A stretch of DNA of 64,000 nt from Maritalea sp047634455 (GCF_047634455.1 NZ_JBLIAI010000005.1:33992-97991), one strand, 5' to 3'; counted from the first letter of the stretch, positions 34,538 to 43,492 are shown. Notes: generated by a model not told the origin, from the letters alone. Translations and numbers: made by a program.

Positions 34538-36547
34538 CTAAAACTCCGCCCAGTCCTCGCTGATCGCAGCATTGCCTTGACTAGCGTAAGACGGCTTTTT
34601 CGGCGCGGCCCTTTGCTGAGGCGCTGGTGCTTCAACTGGCTTTGAATGCGAGGCTGAACCTTTAATCCGGAACACGTCAACAATCTGATCCAATTCAACC
34701 GCTTGAGTTTCGGTTTGAGCAATTGCTGCGTTGGTTTCTTCCACCAATGCCGCATTATGCTGGGTCATTTCATCCATCTGGCGCACGGCCATACCAACTT
34801 CTGAAATCGCAGATGATTGCTCTTTTGAAGCTTGGGCAATGTCTGCCATCAAAGCTGCATTTTCTTGAACCGCAGTGAGCATCTCACCAAGTTTGGCCGA
34901 TGCGCCGGAAACAAGCTTGGTGCCCTCAGATACCTCACCCGCACTTTGCTCAATCAAGACTTTTACCTCAGAAGATGCACCCGCAGCACTTTGTGCCAAG
35001 CGCCGCACTTCCACCGCCACAACCGCAAAGCCTTTGCCCGCTTCGCCAGCCCTTGCCGCTTCAACCGAAGCGTTCAATGCCAGCAAGTTGGTTTGGAATG
35101 CAATGTCATCAATCAAACCAATAATATTGGAGATTTTTGAAGATGAACTTGTAATGCGTTCCATTGCCGTAGAGGCATGGGCCATCGCCTCACCACCTTC
35201 TGAAGCAAGTTGGGAAGCGTGTGTTGTCTTTTGCGTCGCCAATTGTGCTTTTTGGGCGTTGTCTGCAACCGTCTCGGACAATTGCTCCATCGCAGCAGAC
35301 GTCTCTTCAATCGTGGCAGCCTGGCGTGTGGTGCGTTCACTCAAATCGTTAGCGCCCACCAAAATCTCGCCAGTTGCCGACTTTAGACCGCCAGAAGTTT
35401 CACGCAATCGCCCAACAATTTCAGTCAGCCGGTCTGCGACCGCATTGGTATCTTGTTTAAGTTTTAGGAACGAGCCCTGATAATCACCTTCAACACGTTG
35501 GGTGAGATCGGTCTGAGCAAGCGCTGCAAGCACTTCGCCGGTCTCATGCAGTCCGCGATCCACAGTTTCGACCAATCCATTTACACTTTGGCCAAGTGCG
35601 TTCAATTCAGGATCTGGAAACTCCATATCAACGCGGTTGGTAAAGTCGCCTTGCACGGCCGCATCAACAACCTTGCCAAAAGCCCGCTGCAAATCTTGCA
35701 TCATCTGCGCCCGCTCTTCGCGGGTTTGCTTGCGTTGCTCGACATCCTGTTCGCCAAGTTCCGCCATTTTCAACCCGTTTTCACGGAAGATTTCCACAGC
35801 GCGCGCCATCTCTCCAATTTCGTCGGATCGATCAGCCCCCAAAACTTCAACTTCATTGTCGCCCGAAGCCAGTTCACGCATAATCTGAGTAAGTGTTCCA
35901 ACAGGTTTGGTAATTGACCGTCCGATGACGAACGCAAGCGCCAACAGCGCCCCAGCAATCGCCGCGGTCAAGCCGAGTTGTTGCATCAATGTTTGTTGAT
36001 TGGCGGCGCGTAGATCATCAATATAAACGCCCGTGCCAACGATCCAACCCCAATTTTTGAAGTAGGAAACATAGCTGCTTTTATCGACCGGTGTTTTTTC
36101 TTTGCCACGCGGCCAGACATATTCCATGAAACCCGCGCCTTGCTTCTTCGCAATAGCGATCATGTCGACAAAAATTGCTTTTCCGTTGACGTCTTTCATA
36201 CCAAGCTGATTGCCACCCACCAATTGCTTTGCAAATGGGTGCATGATCATCACGCCACTATCATCGATGGCAAAGAAATATTCAGCACCGCGATATCGAA
36301 TATCTTCAAGGGAGCGCAATGCATTGGCTTGCGCTTCTTCAACGGTGATCTCGCCCGCTTCTGCGCGGTCAAAGTTCGCCTGCACAATCGCAATCGCTGA
36401 ATCAGTTAACGACACCAGTTCCTGTGAACGCAGATCGGTGCGCGTATTGTTGATATTGCTGATGCTCAAATAGGCGAGCAATCCAACCGCTACCATGGAT
36501 AGCGCAACAAGAAGGTAAATTCGGGCAGAAATCTTTAGTTTATGCAT
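34538..36547 (-). CDS. Methyl-accepting chemotaxis protein with cache sensor domain
   Basis: A 669-residue transmembrane receptor. TM1 near residues 8-28, then a periplasmic cache domain (GAEYFFAIDDSGVMIMHPFA, GWIVGTGVYIDDL), TM2 near 180-205, HAMP segments and a cytoplasmic signalling domain whose hairpin contains IDDIAFQTNLLALNASVEAA. It ends AISEDWAEF, close to the DWEEF pentapeptide that tethers CheR/CheB in rhizobial receptors. Start 36547 with GGAGAA and 7-nt spacing; the earlier ATG 36571 is less likely. Ligand unknown. No chemotaxis operon nearby. Confidence 0.92.
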   Translation of the reverse strand: MHKLKISARIYLLVALSMVAVGLLAYLSISNINNTRTDLRSQELVSLTDSAIAIVQANFDRAEAGEITVEEAQANALRSLEDIRYRGAEYFFAIDDSGVMIMHPFAKQLVGGNQLGMKDVNGKAIFVDMIAIAKKQGAGFMEYVWPRGKEKTPVDKSSYVSYFKNWGWIVGTGVYIDDLRAANQQTLMQQLGLTAAIAGALLALAFVIGRSITKPVGTLTQIMRELASGDNEVEVLGADRSDEIGEMARAVEIFRENGLKMAELGEQDVEQRKQTREERAQMMQDLQRAFGKVVDAAVQGDFTNRVDMEFPDPELNALGQSVNGLVETVDRGLHETGEVLAALAQTDLTQRVEGDYQGSFLKLKQDTNAVADRLTEIVGRLRETSGGLKSATGEILVGANDLSERTTRQAATIEETSAAMEQLSETVADNAQKAQLATQKTTHASQLASEGGEAMAHASTAMERITSSSSKISNIIGLIDDIAFQTNLLALNASVEAARAGEAGKGFAVVAVEVRRLAQSAAGASSEVKVLIEQSAGEVSEGTKLVSGASAKLGEMLTAVQENAALMADIAQASKEQSSAISEVGMAVRQMDEMTQHNAALVEETNAAIAQTETQAVELDQIVDVFRIKGSASHSKPVEAPAPQQRAAPKKPSYASQGNAAISEDWAEF

Positions 36548-36877
36548 GCGCCAATTCTCCAGCAAAATCATGACATACGCACCTGCCGTGCGTATCCCTA
36601 AACCGCAATATCCGAGTAAGGTATCTTCGCAAAATGTACCAATTTTGACGGCGCATTAGCCCCACCCATACCAAATTGGCAATAATTCTTGATCAACCTT
36701 TATTCGACCATTCGCTCAGCACTTTGCAATGAAATCAGTTAAGTAAGCATAAACCATTACGGATAAATTGTCGCAGGCAACGCGCAATCGCACAACTGAT
36801 GAAAAGCCATGTCAGCCGATTGAATAGTTATCTGGTCAATGATGTGAAAGTGCCATGGTGAGACATTTAGGCAAAAC
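36548..36877. other. Intergenic region between chemoreceptor and tRNA-Leu
   Basis: About 330 bases with no credible gene, holding the chemoreceptor promoter region. I see no repeat, operator or clear sigma-factor motif. Confidence 0.5.
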
Positions 36878-36912
36878 AAAACCCGGCAGCTAAAAAGCAT
36901 ACCGGGTTTTTG
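36878..36912 (-). terminator. Intrinsic terminator of tRNA-Leu
   Basis: Stem AAACCCGG / CCGGGTTT with a T-rich tract on the minus strand (TTTTGTTTTGC), directly downstream of the tRNA-Leu on the minus strand. It also has Ts on the plus side and could act both ways. Confidence 0.75.
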
Positions 36913-36914
36913 TT

Positions 36915-36999
36915 TGGTGCGGGTGGAGGGAATCGAACCCCCACTCCCGAAAGAACGGGATTTTGAATCCCGCGCGTCTACCAGTTCCGCCACACCCGC
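36915..36999 (-). tRNA. tRNA-Leu (anticodon CAA)
   Basis: An 85-nt class II tRNA. Acceptor GCGGGTG / CACCCGC, D-arm GGCGGAACTGGTAGACGC, anticodon stem CGGGA/TCCCG with loop TTCAAAA (anticodon CAA). A long variable arm TTCTTTCGGGA is followed by the T-arm GGTTCGATTCC, with encoded CCA. The genes around it are not repeated or phage-like. Confidence 0.96.
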
Positions 37000-37126
37000 A
37001 CTAAGGTGATCGGGGCGGAATATAGCCAAAAACGCTGGCGCGTCAATCACTGATTGACACGAAATTCAAACTGATTACATCTGGGGCGCAAAAGGGCATC
37101 GTGTCCTGAATTAAATCTAAGGATTG

Positions 37127-37714
37127 ATGCTTGTGATCAGACGCCTATATGACTGGGTTTTAGCGCTCGGCGCATCTAAACATGCCCCCAAAGCCCTCGG
37201 CGCCATTTCGTTTGCTGAAAGCTCGTTTTTTCCCATGCCGCCAGACATCATGCTGATCCCGATGGTGTTGGCAAAACGTAATTCTGCATGGAAGTTTGCC
37301 CTTATTTGTACCGTCACGTCGGTCCTTGGTGGCATGTTGGGTTACTATATTGGGTCAGCTTTACTCGAAACAATCGCCCGTCCCATTCTTGAATTTTACG
37401 GCTACTGGGACAAATTTGAAACCTTCCAGATGGCCTTTAATGATTGGGGACTATTGATCGTTTTTGTGTTTGGCCTGACACCCTTCCCCTATAAGGTGAT
37501 CACCATAGCGTCGGGCGCAACCGGCCTTAATCTACCCATATTCATCCTCTCCTCTATCGTGGCGCGTGGCCTGCGATTTTTCATCGTCGCGGGATTGCTG
37601 TTTTTCTTTGGTCCGCCCATAAAAGATTTCATTGAAAAACGACTTGGATTGATGTTTTTCATCGGCTGCGCTTTGCTGGTCGGCGGCTTTGTTGCCATCA
37701 AATTTTTGATTTAA
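37127..37714 (+). CDS. YqaA family membrane protein (VTT/DedA-like)
   Basis: A 195-residue inner-membrane protein with a family signature near the front: GAISFAESSFFPMPPDIMLI. A loop FVFGLTPFPYKVITIASGATG and about four membrane segments follow. VTT/DedA proteins are linked to lipid scrambling and membrane homeostasis; YqaA itself is uncharacterised. ATG 37127 follows AAGGA (short spacing); a TTG three bases earlier also reads in frame. The dsbB gene follows after 24 nt on the same strand. Confidence 0.9.
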   Translation: MLVIRRLYDWVLALGASKHAPKALGAISFAESSFFPMPPDIMLIPMVLAKRNSAWKFALICTVTSVLGGMLGYYIGSALLETIARPILEFYGYWDKFETFQMAFNDWGLLIVFVFGLTPFPYKVITIASGATGLNLPIFILSSIVARGLRFFIVAGLLFFFGPPIKDFIEKRLGLMFFIGCALLVGGFVAIKFLI

Positions 37715-37738
37715 CCGGCTAAACTATTGGGGACTGCC

Positions 37739-38245
37739 GTGATTGAGTTGAACGCAAAAAACCTGACATTGGGCGCAATGGTGCTCGCGACAGCATCGAT
37801 ATTGAGCGCCTACGGCTTTCAATATATTGGCGGCTATATCCCGTGCGATCTGTGCTACGAACAGCGTAATCCCTACTATATTGGCATTCCCATTTTGCTG
37901 GTTGGTTTATTCTTATGGGATCGCCTGACCGCCAATCTACGGACGATGTTTTTAGGTGTCGCGGCCCTGATTTTTGCTTATGGCACGTGGATGGGCGGCT
38001 ATCATGCCGGCGTAGAATGGGGTTGGTGGCCCGGTCCGGACACCTGCACAGGCATTGGTGCTGGTATCGCTGATTTTGCCGATTTGCAGAACATCAATGA
38101 AACGGTGGTTATCCCGTGCGACCGCGCGCAGGTGCGGTTCTTTGGCCTCAGCTTTGCCGGGCTGAACGCGATTGTTTCTACAATTATTACTGCGGCATTG
38201 CTCTACGCGGGCTACTTAAATTTCCACGCCAATAAAAAATCATAA
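37739..38245 (+). CDS. dsbB: Disulfide bond formation protein B
   Basis: A 168-residue membrane quinone reductase that re-oxidises DsbA-type thiol oxidases. Four membrane segments. The first periplasmic pair is PCDLCYEQR (C-x-x-C), and the second pair is the Cys in DTCTGIG and VIPCDRAQ. The start is most likely GTG 37739 (MIELNAKNLTLGAM) with TGGGGA upstream; TTG 37727 is the alternative. Probably cotranscribed with yqaA. A long two-part repeat lies downstream. Confidence 0.9.
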   Translation: MIELNAKNLTLGAMVLATASILSAYGFQYIGGYIPCDLCYEQRNPYYIGIPILLVGLFLWDRLTANLRTMFLGVAALIFAYGTWMGGYHAGVEWGWWPGPDTCTGIGAGIADFADLQNINETVVIPCDRAQVRFFGLSFAGLNAIVSTIITAALLYAGYLNFHANKKS

Positions 38246-38261
38246 TTGTTCAAACGCCTGT

Positions 38262-38519
38262 ATGTCTGATTTGAGTCGAAAATGGTGAGGACTGAGAACC
38301 AGCGTGCAGCGTACTAAAAGTACGTGAGCACCGGAAGCGCAAAAGGCTGCCAATTTGGACTCGTTGCTCTTCACCAAAAAAATGGCTTATTCGAGCTGAG
38401 AATTTCGTGCTCTGAGTAGGAGCCGCCAAAGCGAGAACCGGAGAATACTCAAATGTATTTGAGGATCGCAGCGCGACGGCGACACCCGCAGACACGAAAA
38501 GATCGCTCTGAAGAAGCAT
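38262..38519. repeat. Two-module intergenic repeat with palindromic cores
   Basis: Two related modules. Module 1 has core GTACTAAAAGTAC (38311-38323) flanked by AGAACCAGCGTGCAGC and GTGAGCACCGGAAGCGC. Module 2 has core CTCAAATGTATTTGAG (38448-38463) flanked by GCGAGAACCGGAGAATA and GATCGCAGCGCGACGGCGAC. Between them lies AAAAATGGCTTATTCGAGC. It fills the space between dsbB and the HNH gene. A minus-strand open frame of 89 residues covers it, but its composition fits repeat DNA, not a gene. I have seen similar elements in rhizobia, from memory only. Confidence 0.65.
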
Positions 38520-38520
38520 T

Positions 38521-39078
38521 TTAAGGTTCTAGTTCAATATCCCAATAAAGATAATCCATCCAACTTTCATGCAAATGGTTTGGCGGAAACTTGCGCCCAT
38601 TGGCTTGCAGATCATAAACCGTTGGTTGAAACGGTGTTTGGCTGGGCCACATGCCAATATCGCGCGGCATCTTATTGGCTTTGCGCAAATTACACGGCGA
38701 GCAAGCAGTCACCACATTTTGCCAGGTCGTACGCCCACCGCGAGAGCGCGGAATCAAATGGTCAAAGGTCAAGTCATGACGCGAACCGCAATATTGGCAG
38801 CTAAATTTGTCGCGCAAGAAAAGATTGAATCGCGTAAAGGCGGGATTGCTTGCTGGCTTAATATAGGATTTTAGCGCGACGACGCTGGGCAAATTCATTT
38901 CAAAGCTCGGGCTTCTGACAACCCGGTCATATTCTGAAACGATATTTACCCGATCAAGACACACCGCTTTGATCGCGTCCTGCCAAGACCACAAAGACAA
39001 TGGATAATAGCTCAGCGGCCTAAAGTCCGCATTCAACACGAGCGCCGGAAGAGCCTCGGGTGACACATGGATTGTCAC
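38521..39078 (-). CDS. HNH endonuclease family protein
   Basis: A 185-residue protein with an HNH/McrA-type domain and a zinc-binding pair: FSCQYCGSRHDLTFDHLIPR, then SRGGRTTWQNVVTACSPCNL. DHLIPRSRGG is the classical HNH core and the CxxC pairs bind zinc. The start GTG 39078 has AAGGAGG. It is a stand-alone HNH protein common in Alphaproteobacteria, with no restriction genes nearby. The DNA target and role are unknown; not necessarily a defence gene. Confidence 0.92.
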   Translation of the reverse strand: MTIHVSPEALPALVLNADFRPLSYYPLSLWSWQDAIKAVCLDRVNIVSEYDRVVRSPSFEMNLPSVVALKSYIKPASNPAFTRFNLFLRDKFSCQYCGSRHDLTFDHLIPRSRGGRTTWQNVVTACSPCNLRKANKMPRDIGMWPSQTPFQPTVYDLQANGRKFPPNHLHESWMDYLYWDIELEP

Positions 39079-39174
39079 GCCTTCCTCCTTTGGTCAGAAT
39101 CACGCTCTTACAATCACCCCATCATTGTGCCGTAAGATGGCACCCCTGTGAAGGCATGTTAATCATCTCTTTAC

Positions 39175-39192
39175 CTAGGGTCTGGACTCAAT
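39175..39192. repeat. CTAGGGTC palindromic element, half copy 3
   Basis: Left arm CTAGGGTCTGGACTCAAT of the palindrome at the 3' end of the carboxylesterase gene. The gene's last codons, I-E-S-R-P and TAG, are read from this arm on the minus strand, as with bolA. Confidence 0.8.
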
Positions 39193-39861
39193 GTCGATTT
39201 GGTCGTCTGGTTTGAACACATGGCTTAAGAACCCGGTGGCGAATTGAAGCCCATCCATAGAAATCGAATGGCCCGTCTGCTGCGTCACCTTTAGCGATAC
39301 ATTGATGTAAAACTCTTCCAAAGCAGTTTTAGCATCAAGACTACCTTGCACCGGCACCACATCATCGTCTTCGCCGTGCACCAAACATACTGGCGGTGAG
39401 GATTCCATTTCGTCGCCAATGGTCTCTGCATCCACCATTTTGCCTGAAAAACACAAAATGCCCGCCAAAGGCTCTTCAAACCGGAGCCCTGTATAAAGCG
39501 CCATCATCGCCCCTTGGCTAAACCCACCAAGCACCACGTCTTTAAGCTCAAGCCCCGCATCCGCCGTCCGTTGCAAAACAAAGTCGCGAATAAGCGGATG
39601 AGCTTGTTCAGCGCCCGCTTCGTAATTGGTGTCACCCCGTTCTAAATCCAAGTGGAACCATTCAAATCCGAGCGGATTAACAGAGCAAGGGGCTGGCGCA
39701 TTGGGCGCCAAAAACTCAACGTCCGGAAAACCTTGGTTCCAAAAATTGCCGAGCCCGATCATGTCTTTGCCATCAGATCCATAGCCATGCAGCAAAATCA
39801 CAAGCTTGTTTGGCGGATTGCCATTTGCCGGTTCAAGTTTGGGGCCAAACAATTCACTCAT
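39175..39861 (-). CDS. Carboxylesterase/phospholipase (alpha/beta hydrolase)
   Basis: A 228-residue hydrolase of the YpfH-like phospholipase/carboxylesterase family. The oxyanion loop LVILLHGYGSDGKDMIGLGN and nucleophile elbow VLGGFSQGAMMALY contain catalytic Ser in GFSQG. The Asp is in GEDDDVVPV and the His in QTGHSI. The ATG overlaps the alkA stop (ATGA). The C-terminus ends in IESRP encoded by a CTAGGGTC repeat arm. The natural substrate is unknown. Confidence 0.92.
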   Translation of the reverse strand: MSELFGPKLEPANGNPPNKLVILLHGYGSDGKDMIGLGNFWNQGFPDVEFLAPNAPAPCSVNPLGFEWFHLDLERGDTNYEAGAEQAHPLIRDFVLQRTADAGLELKDVVLGGFSQGAMMALYTGLRFEEPLAGILCFSGKMVDAETIGDEMESSPPVCLVHGEDDDVVPVQGSLDAKTALEEFYINVSLKVTQQTGHSISMDGLQFATGFLSHVFKPDDQIDIESRP

Positions 39862-40517
39862 ATCAAAATGCCTTCTTTACTCTTTGTCACCGCATAATAG
39901 CGCCACATCAAACGCGCCGCCGCACCCCGATATGGTGACCATTTTTGCGTCAATTTAATGGTCTCATTAATGCTGGGTGTAACATCATGCCCCATATGGT
40001 GCGCAACTATTTTTCGCAAAGCCAAGTCGCCAACTGGAAAAATATCCGGGTGTCCCACACAAAATGACAGGTAAACCTCTGCCGTCCAAGGGCCAATCCC
40101 TTTGATCGCGGTGAGCATTGTCAGTGCATCACTTAACGAAGCCAAGGCCACGCGGTCATAATCTAAATCGCCTGATAGTTCGGCGAGTGCGATCGCCCTT
40201 ATGGTTGCAGATTTTGCTTTTGAAAGCCCAACTCCATTTAGCGCATCTGCGTCCAATTGAACAAAGCGCTTTGCGTTCAATTCGCCCAACACATCTGAAA
40301 ATCTTTCCCATATCGCCGCCGCTGATTGCACGGACAAAAGCTGCCCCACCACAATCCGCGACAAGCCAGCAAACCCGCCTTGTTCAGCACGAAGTGGCAC
40401 CGGATCGCACAGTGCCAAAACAGGAACAAGGGATGGATCAAGGTCTGTCAGGGCGGCCAAATGCGCGCGCAAAATCACTTCTTCGCGCAAACGATCATTG
40501 AAGGGGTTTGATTTCAT
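39858..40517 (-). CDS. DNA-3-methyladenine glycosylase II (AlkA-like)
   Basis: A 219-residue base-excision repair enzyme of the HhH-GPD superfamily. The helix-hairpin-helix reads MLTAIKGIGPWTAEVYL and the catalytic Asp is in FPVGDLALRKIV. It removes alkylated purines. Start MKSNPFNDRLREE at 40517; a frame 45 codons longer from 40652 overlaps gluQRS and is rejected. It overlaps the carboxylesterase gene by 4 bp and is divergent from gluQRS with about 40 bp between. Confidence 0.9.
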   Translation of the reverse strand: MKSNPFNDRLREEVILRAHLAALTDLDPSLVPVLALCDPVPLRAEQGGFAGLSRIVVGQLLSVQSAAAIWERFSDVLGELNAKRFVQLDADALNGVGLSKAKSATIRAIALAELSGDLDYDRVALASLSDALTMLTAIKGIGPWTAEVYLSFCVGHPDIFPVGDLALRKIVAHHMGHDVTPSINETIKLTQKWSPYRGAAARLMWRYYAVTKSKEGILI

Positions 40518-40556
40518 GTTTGTCTTTCGCCTTTGAACGTGGCAACTAGAGCAACT

Positions 40557-41429
40557 ATGAACATCATTGATCAACCCATTTTCCGCTTTGCCCCCAGCCC
40601 TAACGGGCAATTGCATCTCGGCCATGCTTTTTCGGCGCTTCTCACCCAACAATTAGCACAGCTTGCTGACGGCAAATTGCTGCTGCGGATTGAGGATATC
40701 GATACGATACGCTGCACCCCAGAAGGCACGGAGCAAATGCTCAATGATCTGGATTGGATCGGCTTTTCTTGGGACGAAGAACCGCGCCATCAGTCAAATC
40801 ATTTTGCTGACTATGAAAAAGCCCTCAACGCTTTACATGCTGAAGGTTTGCTTTACCCGTGTTTTTGCTCGCGCTCTCAGATCAAAGCCAATGCAACGGG
40901 CGAAAAAGATCCCGACGGCGCACCAAAATATCCAGGCACCTGCAAGCATATGAGCCCATATGATCGCGAGAAGCGCTTAAACAGCGACGCGGCCTATGCG
41001 CTGCGCCTTGATATGGAAAAAGCATTGGCAAAAGTTGGCGATGTAACGTGGCAGGAATTGAGCGAAGACTTAAGCGAAGTTGAGACCATCAAGGCTGACC
41101 CTTCCGCTTGGGGCGACGTGATTTTGGCCCGCAAATATACCCCAACATCATATCACTTGAGCGTTGTGGTGGATGATGCGGACCAAGGCATTACCCATGT
41201 AACCCGCGGCAAAGACCTATATTTTGCCACCGCCGTGCACCGCGTTTTGCAAGACCTGCTTGAGCTGCCAGAACCGAAATATATGCATCATGGCCTTATC
41301 CTTGATGATGAGGGCAACAAGCTCTCCAAATCAAAAAAATCCTTGAGCCTTATCGCCCTAAAAAAACGAGACTGGACGCCAGAACAAGTCCGCGCCCAGC
41401 TGGGGTTTGAGGAAGATGAAGAAGACTAG
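40557..41429 (+). CDS. gluQRS: Glutamyl-Q tRNA(Asp) synthetase
   Basis: A 290-residue GluRS-like enzyme lacking the anticodon-binding domain, which glutamylates queuosine at position 34 of tRNA-Asp. The HIGH motif is HLGH (FAPSPNGQLHLGHAFSALLT) and the KMSKS-like motif is KLSKSKKS. A zinc-binding set appears as CFCSRSQI and CKHM. ATG 40557 is within the family's usual length; 8 further codons are possible. The TAG stop lies in the outer part of the rhizobial intergenic hairpin. Confidence 0.94.
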   Translation: MNIIDQPIFRFAPSPNGQLHLGHAFSALLTQQLAQLADGKLLLRIEDIDTIRCTPEGTEQMLNDLDWIGFSWDEEPRHQSNHFADYEKALNALHAEGLLYPCFCSRSQIKANATGEKDPDGAPKYPGTCKHMSPYDREKRLNSDAAYALRLDMEKALAKVGDVTWQELSEDLSEVETIKADPSAWGDVILARKYTPTSYHLSVVVDDADQGITHVTRGKDLYFATAVHRVLQDLLELPEPKYMHHGLILDDEGNKLSKSKKSLSLIALKKRDWTPEQVRAQLGFEEDEED

Positions 41430-41490
41430 AGCGTTCTCAGCAAAAGTGAATACCGGTTTTGCGGTTCGAGAACGCGACCAGAAAAGTGCT
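41427..41490. repeat. Rhizobial-type intergenic palindromic repeat
   Basis: Outer stem GCGTTCTC (41431-41438) / GAGAACGC (41468-41475), inner stem GCAAAA (41440-41445) / TTTTGC (41457-41462), and a trailing GACCAGAAAAGTGC. It corresponds to the hairpin GCGTTTTCAGC-AAA...CCGGTTTTGC-GAAAACGC common in rhizobial genomes, by memory. It overlaps the gluQRS stop and faces the convergent epimerase gene. Confidence 0.8.
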
Positions 41491-41501
41491 AACGACGAAG
41501 G

Positions 41502-42479
41502 TTAAGCCAGTGCCGGTATACGCTTCAGTGTTTTGAGTTTTTCAAGCTCAGCTTCCGGCAAAAGCGATAAAGTCGTTTCAGCAACAGCCCGCTCAAACGG
41601 CGTACCAAACCCTGCGCCCAAAAGAGCGTCCAACTTTGGGTCGACCAATTCCTGTGGCGACTTCCACAAATAGCGCATTTTGACCACTTCACGCATTACT
41701 GGCTGGAAAATCCCCATAATACTCAGCAGCCACCAAGGCATGCTGGTCACTTTGTAGGGCTGCGGCACCACCCGTTGGATTGCGTCGGCAATTTCTTGCC
41801 CAGTAACAAAGTTGCCGTGGAAATGGAAGTTTTCAAACGTGTTTAGCTCGTCACGCGCTGATGCAATTTTTTCAAAAGCCCGACCAAGATCTGGCAGATA
41901 GGCCCAGGTGTGTTTGGTTTGCCCATCACATGGCAGCGTGATTTTTTTGCTTTTGAAATTCATCGCGAAACCCAAATCAAACCAACTGCCTTCGGCTCCG
42001 GGTCCATAAAAATCACCAGCCCGCATCATAAAGGCCTTAAAGCCAAATTGCTCAGCGCCCGCTTGCAACGCCAATTCCATCCGCTTGCGAATTTCACCCT
42101 TTGCCGTTTCCGGATTTTGCGGGCTGTGCGGTGTCATTTTGGTGACGCTCGCCGCGAAATTGTACACGTTGGCCGAAAAGACCAGCGTTTTACCGCTTCC
42201 TTTCATCGCTTCAATCACCACGTCGTTCATGCGTTCGGCTTCGCCCTCCCATTTGTCATAAGGAAGGTTCAATGCATGTACGACAACATCCGCGTTACTG
42301 ATTGCGCGTTTCACATCGCTCAGATTGAACGCATCGCCTTGCACAAAGGTGAACCCATCAAACGATGTTTTGTTTGAACGACCAAAGCCGTTCACGTTCC
42401 AGCCTGCTTCGATAAAAGCTTTTGCCGCAAATTGCCCGATGCGCCCATTAATGCCGAGAATTGTTACTGTGTCAGCCAT
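41502..42479 (-). CDS. NAD-dependent epimerase/dehydratase-like protein
   Basis: A 325-residue extended short-chain dehydrogenase-like protein with the nucleotide motif MADTVTILGINGRIGQFAAK. An NmrA/SDR-a fold follows (VVVHALNLPYDKWEGEAERM, FMMRAGDFYGPGAEGSWF). The start ATG 42479 has AGGAG with 8-nt spacing; the frame from 42557 adds 26 codons overlapping the LysR promoter. It is divergent from the LysR gene, a typical regulator-target pair. Substrate unknown. Confidence 0.87.
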   Translation of the reverse strand: MADTVTILGINGRIGQFAAKAFIEAGWNVNGFGRSNKTSFDGFTFVQGDAFNLSDVKRAISNADVVVHALNLPYDKWEGEAERMNDVVIEAMKGSGKTLVFSANVYNFAASVTKMTPHSPQNPETAKGEIRKRMELALQAGAEQFGFKAFMMRAGDFYGPGAEGSWFDLGFAMNFKSKKITLPCDGQTKHTWAYLPDLGRAFEKIASARDELNTFENFHFHGNFVTGQEIADAIQRVVPQPYKVTSMPWWLLSIMGIFQPVMREVVKMRYLWKSPQELVDPKLDALLGAGFGTPFERAVAETTLSLLPEAELEKLKTLKRIPALA

Positions 42480-42580
42480 GTTGTTGCTCCTGAGTTTCGA
42501 ATTGTTTGCTTGACTGCCCCTAACATATCCATTCATATTCAAATTGAAATTAGCCAAAATCGCATCTCAGGTATTCAGTT

Positions 42581-43492
42581 ATGAATAACATTAAACTCCC
42601 CTCAGAACCCGATTGGTTTTTATGGCGGTCGTTCTTAGCCGTCATGGATGAGGGGTCATTATCTGGCGCGGCACGTGCGTTGGGCGCATCCCAACCCACA
42701 CTTGGCCGGCATATTGAAGAGTTGGAAAGCTGCCTCAACGCGGTATTGTTTGATCGAACGGGCCGGGGCCTAAAGCCGACATCTATCGCTTTTCAATTGG
42801 TTGACCCGGTACGCAATGCAAAATCTGCTTTGGCCCAAGCCCAACTCGCGGTAACTGGCGCTACCGAGCTGCTTGATGGCACTGTGCGGATCACCGCGTC
42901 GCAAATCATTTCGCACAATATTTTGCCCGCCATCCTCAAAAAAGCGCGCGAACTATTTCCGATGATCGAATTGGAGATCGTACCCTCAGACGCCGTTGAA
43001 AACCTTTTGCTGCGCGAAGCAGATATCGCCATCCGTATGTTCCGCCCCGGCCAATTGGATGTGGTCGGCAAAAAAATCGGCGATGTGCCCTTACGCGCCT
43101 GCGCCCATCAGTCCTATTTGGATAAACATGGCACACCCCTGACGCCGCAAGACCTATACGACCACGAAATCATCGGGCTTGATCGGCAAGACGATATTAT
43201 TCGGGTTTCTAAGGCCATCGGTTTTCCGCTCGAACGGCAGAATTTTAAACTCCGCACTGACAGCCAAACGTTGATTTGGGAAATGGTCAAACAAGGGTTG
43301 GGTGTCAGTTTTGCCCAGTTCAACCTCATCGAAACCACCCCGGGCATGGTGCATATTGTGCCGGACCTCAAAATTCCTGCAATGGAAATGTGGCTGGTGG
43401 CGCACCGCGAAGTGCACAAGGCAAATCGCATCCGCGTCATTTATGACCTGTTGGCAAGCGAACTATCCGCTTATACTGGCGCCAAAATGTAA
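42581..43492 (+). CDS. LysR family transcriptional regulator
   Basis: A 303-residue regulator. The N-terminal winged helix is DEGSLSGAARALGASQPTLG, then RHIEELESCLNAVLFDRTGR. The substrate-binding domain spans about 95-295 (GTVRITASQIISHNILPAIL). It is divergent from the epimerase gene (about 100 bp apart), which is its likely target. The inducing ligand is unknown. Confidence 0.92.
   Translation: MNNIKLPSEPDWFLWRSFLAVMDEGSLSGAARALGASQPTLGRHIEELESCLNAVLFDRTGRGLKPTSIAFQLVDPVRNAKSALAQAQLAVTGATELLDGTVRITASQIISHNILPAILKKARELFPMIELEIVPSDAVENLLLREADIAIRMFRPGQLDVVGKKIGDVPLRACAHQSYLDKHGTPLTPQDLYDHEIIGLDRQDDIIRVSKAIGFPLERQNFKLRTDSQTLIWEMVKQGLGVSFAQFNLIETTPGMVHIVPDLKIPAMEMWLVAHREVHKANRIRVIYDLLASELSAYTGAKM

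Noticed and set aside
38250..38519. Minus-strand frame of 89 residues between dsbB and the HNH gene
   Set aside because: It coincides exactly with the two-module repeat and has no ribosome site or family features.
38521..39078. HNH gene as part of a restriction system
   Set aside because: No methyltransferase or specificity gene nearby; this HNH type is a common stand-alone gene.
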